Of a stretch of DNA of 51,540 nucleotides, positions 12,285 to 20,984 are shown one piece after another. The position numbers and the translations under genes are program-made. Within the stretch, counting starts at the first letter, position 1; each line of letters begins with the position of its first letter. This DNA comes from Actinomycetota bacterium (GTDB lineage Bacteria; Actinomycetota; Acidimicrobiia; Acidimicrobiales; CADCSY01): assembly GCA_016781105.1 (NCBI GenBank), contig JADDRA010000079.1:3659-55198 (forward strand), written 5' to 3'. A model generated the notes under the pieces. The model was given only the letters and a program-made list of their open reading frames with translations, searched no databases and was not told the origin of the DNA.

Positions 12285-13181
12285 CCGGCGGTCCGCGATG
12301 ACGTCGAAGGGTGGTCTCCCCGGGCCGAGGCCGAGGTTGGCGTAGATCTCCCTGGTCGCGGTGGAGCGGTTGAGGGTGTAGAAGTGCAACCCCGGCGCCC
12401 CCCCGTCGAGCAGCTCGGCGCACAGCTCGGTGGCCACCTCCACCCCGATTCGGCGCACGTCCTCGGGGCGGTCGGCCACGGCCTGGAGGCGCTCGGCCAG
12501 CTCGGGCGGGAAGGCCGCCCCCGAGAGGGCGGCGAAGCGCTCGACCTGGCCCACGTTGGTGACGGGCATGACCCCGGGGACCACCGGGCGCTCGACGCCC
12601 AAGGCGTCGAGCTCCTCGACCATGGTGAAGTAGTCGCGTGCCCGGAAGAAGAACTGGGTGATGCCGAAGTCGGCGGCAGCCAGCTTGGCCGCCAGGTGGC
12701 GGCGGTCATCGGTGCGGGTCGTCGAGCGGGGATGGCCCTCGGGGTGGGCGGCCACGCCCACCGAGAACGGACCCCGCTCCCGGACGAGCTCCACCAGCTC
12801 CAGGGCGTAGCGGAAGTCGACGGGAGGGGGTGCGGACGTGGTGCCTGACGGGGGGTCCCCGGCCAGGGCCAGGATGTTCTCCACGCCGGCCTCCCGGTAG
12901 CCGTCGAGGATCTCGACCAGCTCGGCTCGCCGGTGGCCGGCGCAGGTCAGATGGGCCATGGGGGTCATCGACGTGGCCGCCAGGATGTCGAGCACGATCT
13001 CGCGGGTGCGGGCCCGGGTGCTCCCGCCGGCACCGTAGGTGACCGACACGAACGAGGGGGCCAACGGCTCCAGCTCGGCCAGGGCCTTCTCCAGGGCTCG
13101 TGCCGCCTCGTCGGTGCGGGGCGGGAAGAACTCGAAGGAGACGCAGGGGCCGGCGCCGAGGAGCTCGTGGACCTTGGCCAT
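12282..13181 (-). CDS. metF: 5,10-methylenetetrahydrofolate reductase
   Basis: A 299-aa FAD enzyme reducing methylene-THF to methyl-THF for methionine synthesis. Motifs: VSFEFFPPRTDEA (catalytic Glu region), FVSVTYGAGGSTR, MAHLTCAGHRRAEL, ILALAGDPP, IGVAAHPEGHP-like GVAAHPEGHP, AAADFGITQFFF, VVPGVMPVTN and the C-terminal GLHFYTLNRS. The in-frame extension upstream of ATG 13181 lacks family similarity and is rejected. A TAGCCT hexamer lies 10 nt upstream of the ATG. Folate enzyme FolD and purine formyl-transfer enzymes are encoded nearby. I see no methionine or B12 riboswitch in the 127 nt upstream. Confidence 0.95.
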   Translation of the reverse strand: MAKVHELLGAGPCVSFEFFPPRTDEAARALEKALAELEPLAPSFVSVTYGAGGSTRARTREIVLDILAATSMTPMAHLTCAGHRRAELVEILDGYREAGVENILALAGDPPSGTTSAPPPVDFRYALELVELVRERGPFSVGVAAHPEGHPRSTTRTDDRRHLAAKLAAADFGITQFFFRARDYFTMVEELDALGVERPVVPGVMPVTNVGQVERFAALSGAAFPPELAERLQAVADRPEDVRRIGVEVATELCAELLDGGAPGLHFYTLNRSTATREIYANLGLGPGRPPFDVIADRR

Positions 13182-13191
13182 GGGGCGCCTC

Positions 13192-13197
13192 AGGCTA
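13192..13197 (-). promoter_or_regulatory. -10 hexamer TAGCCT upstream of metF
   Basis: Minus-strand TAGCCT ends 10 nt before the metF ATG, giving a leaderless or very short-leader transcript. Confidence 0.4.
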
Positions 13198-13308
13198 GCC
13201 CTCGGATCTCGGCGCCTCGGGGCTTCAGGCCTCGGCCCCACCTGCCGATACGAGGAGGAGGAGGAGCGGGGGCGACGGGTGCCCACCGCCGGGCAGGAGG
13301 AGCCACCC

Positions 13309-13491
13309 ATGGCATGGCCGATGCACCTCAAGCAGCGCCACCGTGACCACGTCGTGCACCGCTGGGAGCGGCCGCCCCAGGTGGAGGAGGGCCAGATTGC
13401 CCTGGTCCACGCCCCTCGGGCCGGCGTCCTCCTCGAGCACCGGGCGGCCGATGCCGACCAGCCCGAGGACGTCGTCGACCAGCCGGTCTGA
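13309..13491 (+). CDS. Small hypothetical protein (60 aa)
   Basis: A 60-aa basic/acidic protein beginning MAWPMHLKQRHRDHVV and ending DADQPEDVVDQPV. It is supported by an excellent AGGAGGAG ribosome-binding site 8 nt before ATG 13309 and by G/C at about 90% of third codon positions, unlike the other frames. It has no membrane segment or recognisable domain. It is divergent from metF and is followed by an unrelated gene at 13604. The function is unknown and it could be lineage-specific. Confidence 0.55.
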   Translation: MAWPMHLKQRHRDHVVHRWERPPQVEEGQIALVHAPRAGVLLEHRAADADQPEDVVDQPV

Positions 13492-13603
13492 ACGACCAGC
13501 CCCGCGTCCCGCGCCACCTCCCGAGCCCATGTCGTCGCCCATGGCCGACCTGCTGGTAGGAAAGAGTCGAACGCAGCGTCGAGACGATCCGGGAGGTGAC
13601 GAG

Positions 13604-14374
13604 GTGGCTGATCCGATCCGTCCCTGGCGCCGGCCCCCGCCTCCCCCGCCCGACCCGTCCATCCTGCCCCCCGATCTGGTGGCCCGGGCCCGGGGCCTGC
13701 GCCTCCAGCTGGGCGACAACATGGGCGGGGGATCCGAGCACCGGCGCCGCACCCGCAACGCCTACGACGAGGCCCTGGTCCAGGTGGCCGACCTGCTCGA
13801 GCTCCCCGGCGCCCCCGACCCCGAGCTGGTCATCGGGCGGCGGGTGCTCACCACCCTGGAGCGCTCGCTGCTGGAGAAGGCGGTGGTCGCCCGGGGCGTC
13901 GACCTCGGCATCGCCGAGCGGCCGCGGCTCCGGGCCCTTGGTCCCGGGCCCCAACCCACCGGGCCCCCGGCTGCCGGCCGGACGCCCACCCCCGGACCTC
14001 CTGCCGCCAGTTCCCCTGGGTGGGACGGGCGCCGTCGCACACCCCCGAGCCCGAGCGTCGACCCGGCCCCGCCGGCCCCGCCCCCGCCCGTGCGGAGCCG
14101 CCGCGACAGCCTCCTGGTCGAGGCCCGAGCCATGCGCCGGCGCCTCGACCTCTACGAAGCCGACGACCGGTTGTGGCCGACCAAGGTGCAGGAGTGGTGC
14201 GAGGACCTCGACACCTACGACGGCCTGCTCATCGACCTCGCCGTGGCCACCGGCCTCCCGACCTCGGTGCTGCCCGAGGGTGACCGGCGGCGGCTGCTGG
14301 CCGAGGAGCGGGCCGGCATCGAGGGCGGCCTGGCCCGAGCCGGCCACGAGCTCGATCGCGACCGCGCCCACTGA
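13604..14374 (+). CDS. Hypothetical protein with Pro-rich linker
   Basis: A 256-aa protein starting at GTG 13604, chosen because of a strong GGGAGGTGA ribosome-binding site immediately upstream; a longer open frame upstream runs through the 60-aa gene in another frame. It begins with a Pro run, then a helical segment (LVARARGLRLQLG to EKAVVARGVDLG, about 25-110), a Pro/Gly/Ser-rich linker (about 115-160), and a second helical segment (RRDSLLVEARAMRRRLDLYE to LLAEERAGIEGGLARAG, about 165-250). No known domain is recognised. It is followed by a 100-nt gap with an imperfect GC hairpin near 14392-14428. Confidence 0.65.
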   Translation: MADPIRPWRRPPPPPPDPSILPPDLVARARGLRLQLGDNMGGGSEHRRRTRNAYDEALVQVADLLELPGAPDPELVIGRRVLTTLERSLLEKAVVARGVDLGIAERPRLRALGPGPQPTGPPAAGRTPTPGPPAASSPGWDGRRRTPPSPSVDPAPPAPPPPVRSRRDSLLVEARAMRRRLDLYEADDRLWPTKVQEWCEDLDTYDGLLIDLAVATGLPTSVLPEGDRRRLLAEERAGIEGGLARAGHELDRDRAH

Positions 14375-14427
14375 GCTGGGCGTCCTTCACCCTCGAGCCG
14401 GCGGCGTGCGCCGCTCGGGCTCCGGGG

Positions 14428-14433
14428 TAGGCT
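14428..14433 (+). promoter_or_regulatory. Candidate -10 TAGGCT upstream of the repeat-protein gene
   Basis: TAGGCT fits TANNNT and lies about 41 nt before ATG 14475, with a GAGGTG ribosome-binding site at 14465-14470. An 8-codon frame (ATG 14447, stop 14471-14473) ends 1 nt before ATG 14475 and might be a leader peptide. No good -35 is visible. Confidence 0.3.
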
Positions 14434-14474
14434 CCGGCTCGTCCCGATGTTCCTCCTTCCCTGCGAGGTGTGAG

Positions 14475-14768
14475 ATGGCTGTGGTGACCGGGCTGCGCGA
14501 CGACGACATGGAGACCACGTGGCTCCGGCCCGGAGTGACGGCCATGAGCTCGGACACCCCCCTCGGGACCGACGCCGACGGGACCGACGCTGACAGCGCC
14601 GACGTGGTCGACGGCGACAGCACCGACACCACCGACGGCGACACCGCCGACACGACCGACAGCACCGACACGACCGACAGCACCGACAGCACCGACACGA
14701 CCGACAGCACCGACACGACCGACGTCGACTCGACCGACGTGGTCGACGGCGACACCGCTGGCGCCTGA
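14475..14768 (+). CDS. Acidic Asp/Thr/Ser tandem-repeat protein
   Basis: A 97-aa protein, unrecognised. Residues 1-40 are non-repetitive (MAVVTGLRDDDMETTWLRPG, then a second possible start at Met24, ATG 14544, with its own GGAG). Residues 59-82 are eight perfect tripeptides D-T-T or D-S-T, bracketed at 43-48 and 88-93 by the identical hexapeptide DVVDGD. It is extremely acidic, with essentially no Lys/Arg after residue 18 and no Cys. Almost all third positions are G/C in this frame, which supports translation. The stop codon lies inside the start region of the JmjC oxygenase gene. Possible roles: oxygenase substrate or precursor peptide, Ca-binding or disordered linker, or an N-terminal part of the oxygenase through frameshifting. 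All are inference. Confidence 0.55.
   Translation: MAVVTGLRDDDMETTWLRPGVTAMSSDTPLGTDADGTDADSADVVDGDSTDTTDGDTADTTDSTDTTDSTDSTDTTDSTDTTDVDSTDVVDGDTAGA
14601..14753 (+). repeat. 9-bp tandem array flanked by an 18-bp direct repeat
   Basis: Eight 9-bp units of the form gac-acg-acc or gac-agc-acc run from 14649 to 14720. The 18-bp sequence gacgtggtcgacggcgac occurs identically at 14601-14618 and 14736-14753. All spacings are multiples of three, so copy-number change would keep the reading frame. Confidence 0.9.
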
Positions 14769-16017
14769 GGCCCCCGCCGCAGTCGGCGGCGCGCTGGCCC
14801 GCTGCGTCGGCGACGCCGCCGACTTCCTCGACCGGAGCTGGGCCCGCCGGCCCCACCGCCTCGACCCCCCCGACCCCGGAGCCTTCGCCGACCTGCTGTC
14901 GCTGGCAGCCGTCGACCACGTCCTGTCGACGACCGCCCCGCGCACGCCCTCCTTCCGGCTGGTCGCCGACGGCACCCCCCTGCCCGAACCCTCCTACACC
15001 CGGTCGGGCCAGGTGGGGGGCAAGCCCTACCGGGGGGCAGCCGATGTCGCCCGGCTGTCCCAGGCCTTCGCCGACGGGGCCACCGTCGTGCTCCAGTCGC
15101 TGCACCGCTCGTGGGCGCCGCTGGCCCGCTTCTGCCGTGACCTGGAGCTGACCCTCACCCATCCGGTGCAGGCCAACGCCTACCTCACCCCGGCCGGGGC
15201 CACCGCACTGGCGCCCCACCACGACACCCACGACGTGTTCGTGCTGCAGATCCACGGCCACAAGCACTGGCGTGTGGCCGAGCCGGTGGTGGAGGCGCCC
15301 CTCCCCCGCCACCGCTCCCGCCAGGCCCTGGCCGCCGCCCAGCCGCTGCTGTTCGAGGCCGACCTGACCCCGGGCGACTGCCTGTACCTCCCCCGGGGCT
15401 TCGTCCACGCCGCCACCGCTCAGGACGGCGTCTCCCTGCACGTGACCATCGGGGTCCACGCCGTGACCGCTCACGACGTGCTCGCCGCCGTGGTCGACCG
15501 GGCCGCCGAGCACCCGGCTTTGCGGGTCCCCCTGCCCGTCGGCTTCGCCCGCGACCCCGAGGCGGCGACCCTTGCGGTGCAGGCATGCGTGGCCGAGGTC
15601 GGCCGCTGGCTGTCCTCGCTCGACCCGGTCCCGGTGGCCGAGGGGCTGCGGCGGCGGTTCTGGTCGCAGCGCCAACCCCTCCTGGAGGGCCAGCTCATCC
15701 AGCTCGTCGACCTCGGCCGCCTCGACGACGACTCGGTGGTGATCCGCCGCCCCGGTGCCATCTACGAGCCGGCGTCCCCTGGTGACGGGTACGGTGACGG
15801 GGCCGGGAGCGGGGGCGACGGGGGCCGGCTGCGCCTGCTGCTGGGCGACCGGGAGCTGGTCCTGCCCGCCGAGCTCGGTCCCGCCCTGCACCGGTTGCTC
15901 GACGGCGATCCACGACCGGTGTCAGACCTCGCCGACCTGCTCGACGAGCCGAGCCGCCTGGTCCTGGTGCGCCGGCTGGTGCGCGAGGGCCTGGTGCAGG
16001 TCGTGGCCCATGTCTGA
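14758..16017 (+). CDS. JmjC/cupin-4 family Fe(II), 2-oxoglutarate-dependent oxygenase, probable CTG start
   Basis: A 419-aa protein if started at CTG 14758. The first GTG in frame is 15013, but conserved-looking sequence precedes it (LARCVGDAADFLDRSWARRP, FADLLSLAAVDHVLSTTAP), and no ATG/GTG/TTG exists back to the stop at 14545-14547. The Fe triad is visible: H154-x-D156 in APHHDTHDVFVLQIHG and distal H217 in LYLPRGFVHAA, with family motifs HKHWRV and VSLHVTIG. A C-terminal winged-helix-like region (about 330-415) is typical of ribosomal-oxygenase-type proteins. The family hydroxylates protein side chains (Arg/His in ribosomal proteins, Asp/Asn elsewhere). It overlaps the repeat gene by 11 nt and the ferredoxin-like gene by 8 nt, implying coupled translation. 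Confidence 0.8.
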   Translation: MAPEAPAAVGGALARCVGDAADFLDRSWARRPHRLDPPDPGAFADLLSLAAVDHVLSTTAPRTPSFRLVADGTPLPEPSYTRSGQVGGKPYRGAADVARLSQAFADGATVVLQSLHRSWAPLARFCRDLELTLTHPVQANAYLTPAGATALAPHHDTHDVFVLQIHGHKHWRVAEPVVEAPLPRHRSRQALAAAQPLLFEADLTPGDCLYLPRGFVHAATAQDGVSLHVTIGVHAVTAHDVLAAVVDRAAEHPALRVPLPVGFARDPEAATLAVQACVAEVGRWLSSLDPVPVAEGLRRRFWSQRQPLLEGQLIQLVDLGRLDDDSVVIRRPGAIYEPASPGDGYGDGAGSGGDGGRLRLLLGDRELVLPAELGPALHRLLDGDPRPVSDLADLLDEPSRLVLVRRLVREGLVQVVAHV

Positions 16018-16993
16018 GGGGGCCGCTCCCCAGGCGACGGTGTCGGTGACCTGTGCCGCGGCCTCCCTGGGCCGCCACGAGGCGTTGGTGGCCAGTGCCT
16101 CCCGGGTGCGGTCGTGGCTGCTGATCGAGCAACCCGGGTCCTGGGGCCGGGACGCCCTGCTCGAGAGCGGCCTCGACCCCGTCCTGGCGTCCGCCCTCCT
16201 GGCTCGGTGCCGGCGGGCGGGAGTGCGCCCCATCCTGATCCGGCGCCCACCCTCGCTGCACTCGGCCGCTCCCGGCGCCCTTGGCCACCGGCGTTGCTAC
16301 CTGGCCCACTCCGGGATTCACCGGAGCTGGTCGGAGGCCCTCGACCTCGACGATCCCGCCTCCCTCCTCGACCTCGACCTCGGCCTGCTGGCGTCGGACC
16401 GGCCACCGGGCCTGGGGGCCGCCGAACCCGGACCGCTGCTGTTGGTCTGCACCAACGGGCGCCACGACCGCTGCTGCTCCGACCTGGGGCGCCCCCTGGT
16501 CCGGGCCCTGGTCGAGGCCGGCTCGCACGACGTGTGGGAGTGCTCCCACATCGGCGGAGACCGCTTCGCCGCCAACCTCGTGTGCCTGCCCGAGGGCGTC
16601 TACTTCGGACGGGTGGCGGCTACCGCCGGCCCAGGGGTGGTCGCCGACTACCGGCGCGGCCAGCTCAGCCTCGAGCACTACCGGGGTCGGTCGTCCCACC
16701 CCTCGCTGGTGCAGGCCGCGGAGCTGTTCGTGCGCCGGGCCAGTGGCCTGCTCGGGCTCGACGCCCTCCTGCCTCGCGCGGTCGAACCGCTCGGCGAGGA
16801 CGAGGCCGAGGTCACCTTCGTCACCGCGGGCGCCCCCGCCTCCTCGCCGCCGGGGTGGCGGGCCCGGGTGGGCCGGCGGCGCTCCCCGTGCCCGGCGGTG
16901 CTCACCTGCCGGTCGGACCGGGCCTCCTGTCCCTGGGAGTACCACCTGGTCGACCTGTCGCCGCTGGCCCTGGCCCCCTCGTCTCCCGCCTGA
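16010..16993 (+). CDS. Sucrase/ferredoxin-like family protein
   Basis: A 327-aa protein. It has the Suc_Fer-like (thioredoxin-fold ferredoxin) signature CTNGRHDRCC (Cys147, 155, 156), then WECSHIGGDRFAANLVCLPE (Cys178 and the HIGGDRF motif) and YFGRV. The Cys set suits a [2Fe-2S] cluster in the family. The C-terminal part has another Cys-rich tail (PCPAVLTCRSDRASCPW). ATG 16010 lies inside the end of the JmjC gene (8-nt overlap), so the two are co-translated. A redox role, perhaps keeping the neighbour's iron ferrous, is inference only. It converges on folD with a 15-nt gap. Confidence 0.85.
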   Translation: MSEGAAPQATVSVTCAAASLGRHEALVASASRVRSWLLIEQPGSWGRDALLESGLDPVLASALLARCRRAGVRPILIRRPPSLHSAAPGALGHRRCYLAHSGIHRSWSEALDLDDPASLLDLDLGLLASDRPPGLGAAEPGPLLLVCTNGRHDRCCSDLGRPLVRALVEAGSHDVWECSHIGGDRFAANLVCLPEGVYFGRVAATAGPGVVADYRRGQLSLEHYRGRSSHPSLVQAAELFVRRASGLLGLDALLPRAVEPLGEDEAEVTFVTAGAPASSPPGWRARVGRRRSPCPAVLTCRSDRASCPWEYHLVDLSPLALAPSSPA

Positions 16994-17008
16994 GCAAGCC
17001 CGGCGCGC

Positions 17009-17866
17009 TCAGCGCCGGCGCCGCTCGGCGGCGGCCACCGTGTTGGCCAGGAGCATGGCCACCGTGGTGGGGCCCACTCCGCCCACCCGAGGTGTGATCC
17101 ACCCGGCCACCTCGGCCACCGACTCGTCGACGTCGGGCAGGATGCGCCGACCCTGGTAGCGCACCCCACCGCCCACCACCACCGCGCCGGGGCGGACGTG
17201 GCCGAGCTGGAGGATCCCGGGAACGCCGGCGGCGGCGATGACGACGTCGGCCCGCCGGGTGTGCTCGGCCCACTCGGGCACCCCGGTGTGGACCACGGTG
17301 ACCGCGGCGTTGGCCGTGGGCCGCTTCTGGCTGAGGAGCAGGGCCAGGGGCCGCCCGAGAGTGAAGCCCCGGCCCAGGATCACGACGTGGCGCCCGGCGA
17401 CGGGCACCTCGTAGTGGGCCAGCAGCGCTTCGATGCCGGCCGGGGTGCAGGGGACGGGACCGGGCATCGACAGGGCCAGGCGACCGAGGTTGGCCGGGTG
17501 GAGCCCGTCGGCGTCCTTGTCGGGGTCCATGGTGGCCAGGGCGGCCTCGTAGTCGATCTGGGCCGGCGTGGGGTGCTGGACGAGCATGGCGTCGACCGCG
17601 TCGTCGTCGTTGAAGTCGCGGATGGCGCCCACGAGGTCGTCCTGGGTGGCGTCGGCCGGGAGGTGACGGTGCGACGAGGCGATGCCGAGCTCGTCGGAGC
17701 GGGCGTGCTTGCCCCGGATGTAGCCGGCGCTGGCCGGGTCGTCGCCCACCAGGATGGTCCCCAACCCGGGCCGGTGCCCGGCAGCCACCAGCGCCTCGAT
17801 CCGGGGCCGCAGGCCGGCCAGCACCGCCTCGGCCACCGGTCCCCCGGGCATGAGCACGGCGGTCAT
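17009..17866 (-). CDS. folD: Bifunctional methylene-THF dehydrogenase/methenyl-THF cyclohydrolase
   Basis: A 285-aa cytosolic enzyme interconverting methylene-, methenyl- and 10-formyl-THF. It supplies the formyl donor used by PurN and PurH, encoded just upstream. Motifs: [17 protein letters not shown] (catalytic Lys53), [41 protein letters not shown], the nucleotide-binding [16 protein letters not shown] and the C-terminal [19 protein letters not shown]. The usual VQLPLP and GRSxxVGKP motifs are varied here ([15 protein letters not shown]) but the key residues remain. The 61-nt gap after purH suggests the same transcript. Confidence 0.93.
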   Translation of the reverse strand: MTAVLMPGGPVAEAVLAGLRPRIEALVAAGHRPGLGTILVGDDPASAGYIRGKHARSDELGIASSHRHLPADATQDDLVGAIRDFNDDDAVDAMLVQHPTPAQIDYEAALATMDPDKDADGLHPANLGRLALSMPGPVPCTPAGIEALLAHYEVPVAGRHVVILGRGFTLGRPLALLLSQKRPTANAAVTVVHTGVPEWAEHTRRADVVIAAAGVPGILQLGHVRPGAVVVGGGVRYQGRRILPDVDESVAEVAGWITPRVGGVGPTTVAMLLANTVAAAERRRR

Positions 17867-17927
17867 GCCGGCGACTTCTCCCGGTCCTCTCCACCGGTTC
17901 CGGGGCCGGATGCGGGAGGGGTGGGCG

Positions 17928-19451
17928 TCAATGGAGGAACTGGCGCTCGCCGGTGAGGACCATGGCCAGGCCCAGGCGGTCGGCGGCGGCGGTGACCTCG
18001 CCGTCGCGCACCGAGCCCCCCGGTTGGACCACCACGGCGACCCCGGCCGCGGCCGCCGCCTCCACCCCGTCCGGGAAGGGGTAGAACCCGTCGGTGGCCG
18101 AGGCGCCCCCGGCGGCGCGACCCCCGGCCTTGGCCGCGGCGATCTCGGCCGCCCCCACCCGGCTCTGCTGGCCGGCGCCGATCCCCACGGCCATGCCCGC
18201 CTTGACCAGGGCCACGGAGTTGGACGTGACGTGCCCGCACAGCCGCCAGGCCAGCTCGGCGTCGGCCCACTGCTCGTCGGTGGGCGCGAGCTCGGTCACC
18301 ACCCGCCAGGCATCGCGCCCGGCGACGAAGCGGGGCGCCTCCTGGACCAGGAAGGCACCGGCGAGCTGGCGGAGCTGGAGCCGGTGGGCCACGGGCGCCG
18401 GCGCGCTGAGGACACGAGTGTTCCTGCGCTTGGCCGCCAGCAGCTCGACCACCCCGTCGTCGTAGGCGGGGGCGATGACGACGTCGGCCTGGGCGGCGGC
18501 GACCATGCGCTCGGCGGTGGCGGTGTCGACCGGGCGGCTGAGCGCCACGATGCCCCCGAAGGCCGACTGCTCGTCGCCCTCGTAGGCCCGCTGGTAGGCC
18601 TGGGCGAGATCGGGGGCCACGGCCGCGCCGCAGGGGTTGGCGTGCTTGACGATGGCGACCGCACACCCGTCGCCGGCCAGGGGGACGAGATCGTGCACCA
18701 GGGCCCAGGCCGAGTCGGCGTCGTAGAGGTTGAGGTACGACAGCGCCAGGCCCTGGTGCTGGACCACGCCGTCCCACCAGGTGGTGGTCCCGACCGGTCG
18801 GTAGCGGGCCCCGGCCTGGTGGGGGTTCTCGCCGTAGCGCAAGTCCTGGGCCCGCTCCAGGGCCAGGTGCACGGTGGGTGGGAGGGGGCCGGCGGGGGCG
18901 GGGTCGGTGGCGTCGAGCCAGCCCACGATGGCGGCGTCGTAGGCGGCGGTGTGGGCGAAGGCGGCCCGGGCCAAGCGCCGGCGGGTGGCGTCGGCCAGCG
19001 ATCCTGTCGACCGAAGCTCGTCGAGCACCGGGGCGTAGTCGCCCGGGTCGACGACCACGCCCACCGAGGCGTGGTTCTTGGCTGCGGCCCGCACCATGGT
19101 GGGCCCGCCGATGTCGATCATCTCGATCGAGGGATCGGACCGGAAGGGGTAGAGGTTGGCCACGACCAGGTCGATGGGCTCGATGCCCCGGGCGTCGAGC
19201 TGGGCCAGGTGGGCGGGCTCGGACCGGTCGGCCAGGATGGCCCCGTGCACGGCCGGGTGCAGGGTCTTGACCCGGCCGTCGAGCATCTCGGGGGCGCCGG
19301 TCAGGTCCTCCACCGAGCGCACGGCCAGGCCGGCCTCGGCCAGGGTCCGGGACGTTCCGCCGCTCGACACCAGCTCCCACCCCAGCTCGGCCAGGCCCGA
19401 GGCCAGCTCGACCAGCCCGCGCTTGTCGTAGACCGACAGCAGCGCCCTCAC
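17928..19451 (-). CDS. purH: Bifunctional AICAR formyltransferase/IMP cyclohydrolase
   Basis: A 507-aa enzyme for the last two steps of IMP synthesis. N-terminal MGS-like cyclohydrolase domain (about 1-190): [64 protein letters not shown]-terminal AICARFT domain: [58 protein letters not shown] and [13 protein letters not shown] 19451 overlaps the purN TGA by 4 nt (GTGA), so the pair is translationally coupled. The longer open frame upstream is antisense-type sequence inside purN. Confidence 0.97.
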   Translation of the reverse strand: MRALLSVYDKRGLVELASGLAELGWELVSSGGTSRTLAEAGLAVRSVEDLTGAPEMLDGRVKTLHPAVHGAILADRSEPAHLAQLDARGIEPIDLVVANLYPFRSDPSIEMIDIGGPTMVRAAAKNHASVGVVVDPGDYAPVLDELRSTGSLADATRRRLARAAFAHTAAYDAAIVGWLDATDPAPAGPLPPTVHLALERAQDLRYGENPHQAGARYRPVGTTTWWDGVVQHQGLALSYLNLYDADSAWALVHDLVPLAGDGCAVAIVKHANPCGAAVAPDLAQAYQRAYEGDEQSAFGGIVALSRPVDTATAERMVAAAQADVVIAPAYDDGVVELLAAKRRNTRVLSAPAPVAHRLQLRQLAGAFLVQEAPRFVAGRDAWRVVTELAPTDEQWADAELAWRLCGHVTSNSVALVKAGMAVGIGAGQQSRVGAAEIAAAKAGGRAAGGASATDGFYPFPDGVEAAAAAGVAVVVQPGGSVRDGEVTAAADRLGLAMVLTGERQFLH

Positions 19452-20011
19452 CGAGCGCTCACCTGCTCGACGAAGGCCCGGATGGTGCGGGGGTAGAGCC
19501 GGCGCTCGACCGCCTTGATGCGCTCGTGAAGGGTGGCGGCGGTGTCCCCGGCGAGCACCGGCACCCGCTCCTGGGCCAGGATGGGCCCGGCGTCGACCTC
19601 CAGGGTGGCCAGGTGCACGGTGCACCCGGTCTCCTCCACCCCCGCCTCCAGCGCCCGGTCCACCGCGTGCCACCCGGGGAAGGCCGGCAACAGCGCCGGG
19701 TGGGTGTTGAGGATGCGACCGCCAAAGGCGTCGTGGACCGGTGTGTCGAGCACCGTCGCGAACCCGGCCATCACGACCAGCTCGACCCCATGGACCTCCA
19801 GGGCGTCGACGATGCGGTGGGTGAAGTCGAGACGGTCGAAGTCGGCGCCGAAGCTCTCCCGGCGCACCACCTCGGCCGGCACCCCGGCCCGCTCGGCCAC
19901 CTCGGTGGCCCGGCACGGCCGGTCGACCACCACCACGGCCACCTCGATGCCGGCGGCGAGGATGGCCTCGAGGATGGTGCCGCTGCCCGACGCCAGCACC
20001 CCGATGCGCAC
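19448..20011 (-). CDS. purN: Phosphoribosylglycinamide formyltransferase
   Basis: A 187-aa enzyme transferring formyl from 10-formyl-THF to GAR in purine synthesis. Motifs: VLASGSGTILEAIL (phosphate-binding N-terminal loop), VVMAGFATVLDTP, the catalytic-site segment ILNTHPALLPAFPG (Asn and His) and EVDAGPILAQE (Asp). Length is usual. It overlaps purH by 4 nt and precedes folD, forming a purine/one-carbon unit downstream of sucCD, with an 88-nt gap to sucD. Confidence 0.95.
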   Translation of the reverse strand: MRIGVLASGSGTILEAILAAGIEVAVVVVDRPCRATEVAERAGVPAEVVRRESFGADFDRLDFTHRIVDALEVHGVELVVMAGFATVLDTPVHDAFGGRILNTHPALLPAFPGWHAVDRALEAGVEETGCTVHLATLEVDAGPILAQERVPVLAGDTAATLHERIKAVERRLYPRTIRAFVEQVSAR

Positions 20012-20099
20012 CGGCGGGACGGTACCAGCGGTCCGGCCACCACCCTGCCTGCCGCCCGCTCGAGCTACCCCTGCCGGTGGCGGCGGCGGTGGGAGGGCG

Positions 20100-20984
20100 T
20101 CAGGTCAGGGAGGCGACCGTCTCGGCCACCAGGCGGGCGGCCTCGCTCGGGTCACGGCCCACGGCCACCCCCGCCGCTTCCAAGGCATCGATCTTGGCCC
20201 GGGCCGTGCCCCGAGTGCCCGAGACGATGGCCCCAGCGTGGCCCATCCGCCGCCCCGGCGGGGCCGTGACCCCGGCCACGTAGCCCACCACGGGCGTGGC
20301 CATCCCGGCCACGTACTCGGCCGCCTCCTCCTCGGCCGAGCCGCCGATCTCGCCGATGAGCAGCACCACCCGGGTGTCGGGATCGGCCTCGAACAGGGCC
20401 AGGCAGTCGACGAAGGTGGTCCCCGGCACCGGGTCGCCCCCGATGCCCACGCAAGTGGTCTGGCCCACCCCGGCCTGGGTCAGCTCGTGGAGGGCCTGGT
20501 AGGTGAGCGTGCCCGAACGGCTCACGATGCCCACCGGGCCTCCGCCCCGGCCGATCTCCCCGGCGGTGATGCCGATGTTGGTCCGTCCCGGGCTGATCAC
20601 CCCCGGGCAGTTGGGCCCGAGCAGGCGGGTGCCGGGGAAGTCGTGCACCAGGGCGGCGTGCATGCGGGCCTGGTCGTGGGTGGGGACGCCCTCGGTGATG
20701 ACCACCACCAGCTCGATGCCGGCGCCGGCCGCCTCCAGCACCGCCGGGGCCACGCCTGGAGCCGGCACGAAGATGCACGAGGCGTTGGCCCCGGTGGCGT
20801 CCACCGCCTCGCCCACGGTGGCGAAGACGGGGATGCCCTCGACGTCGGTCCCTCCCTTGGTCGGGTGGGTCCCGGCCACCACCTGGGTGCCGTAGGCCCG
20901 GTTGCGCAGCCCGTAGAAGCGTCCCTGGCTCCCGGTGAGCCCCTGGTAGACCACCCTGGTGGTCTCGTCGGCCAGGATGGTCAC
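20100..20984 (-). CDS. sucD: Succinyl-CoA ligase, alpha subunit
   Basis: A 294-aa subunit of the TCA enzyme making ATP/GTP from succinyl-CoA. CoA-binding N-terminus with [18 protein letters not shown] and [10 protein letters not shown], then [61 protein letters not shown], and the phosphorylated His249 in [15 protein letters not shown] 20984 overlaps the sucC stop by 4 nt, the usual beta-alpha order. Confidence 0.96.
   Translation of the reverse strand: MTILADETTRVVYQGLTGSQGRFYGLRNRAYGTQVVAGTHPTKGGTDVEGIPVFATVGEAVDATGANASCIFVPAPGVAPAVLEAAGAGIELVVVITEGVPTHDQARMHAALVHDFPGTRLLGPNCPGVISPGRTNIGITAGEIGRGGGPVGIVSRSGTLTYQALHELTQAGVGQTTCVGIGGDPVPGTTFVDCLALFEADPDTRVVLLIGEIGGSAEEEAAEYVAGMATPVVGYVAGVTAPPGRRMGHAGAIVSGTRGTARAKIDALEAAGVAVGRDPSEAARLVAETVASLT

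Noticed and set aside
13182-13308. Possible SAM or cobalamin riboswitch before metF
   Set aside because: The TAGCCT -10 sits 10 nt before the ATG, leaving no room for a transcribed aptamer, and no conserved riboswitch core was seen.
14601-14753. Tandem array considered as a CRISPR
   Set aside because: Units are 9 bp with no unique spacers, lie inside an open frame and encode regular tripeptides.
14387-14755. Minus-strand Ser/Val-repeat open frame opposite the acidic repeat
   Set aside because: Mirror of the repeat DNA; third-position G/C bias and the ribosome-binding site support the plus-strand frame.
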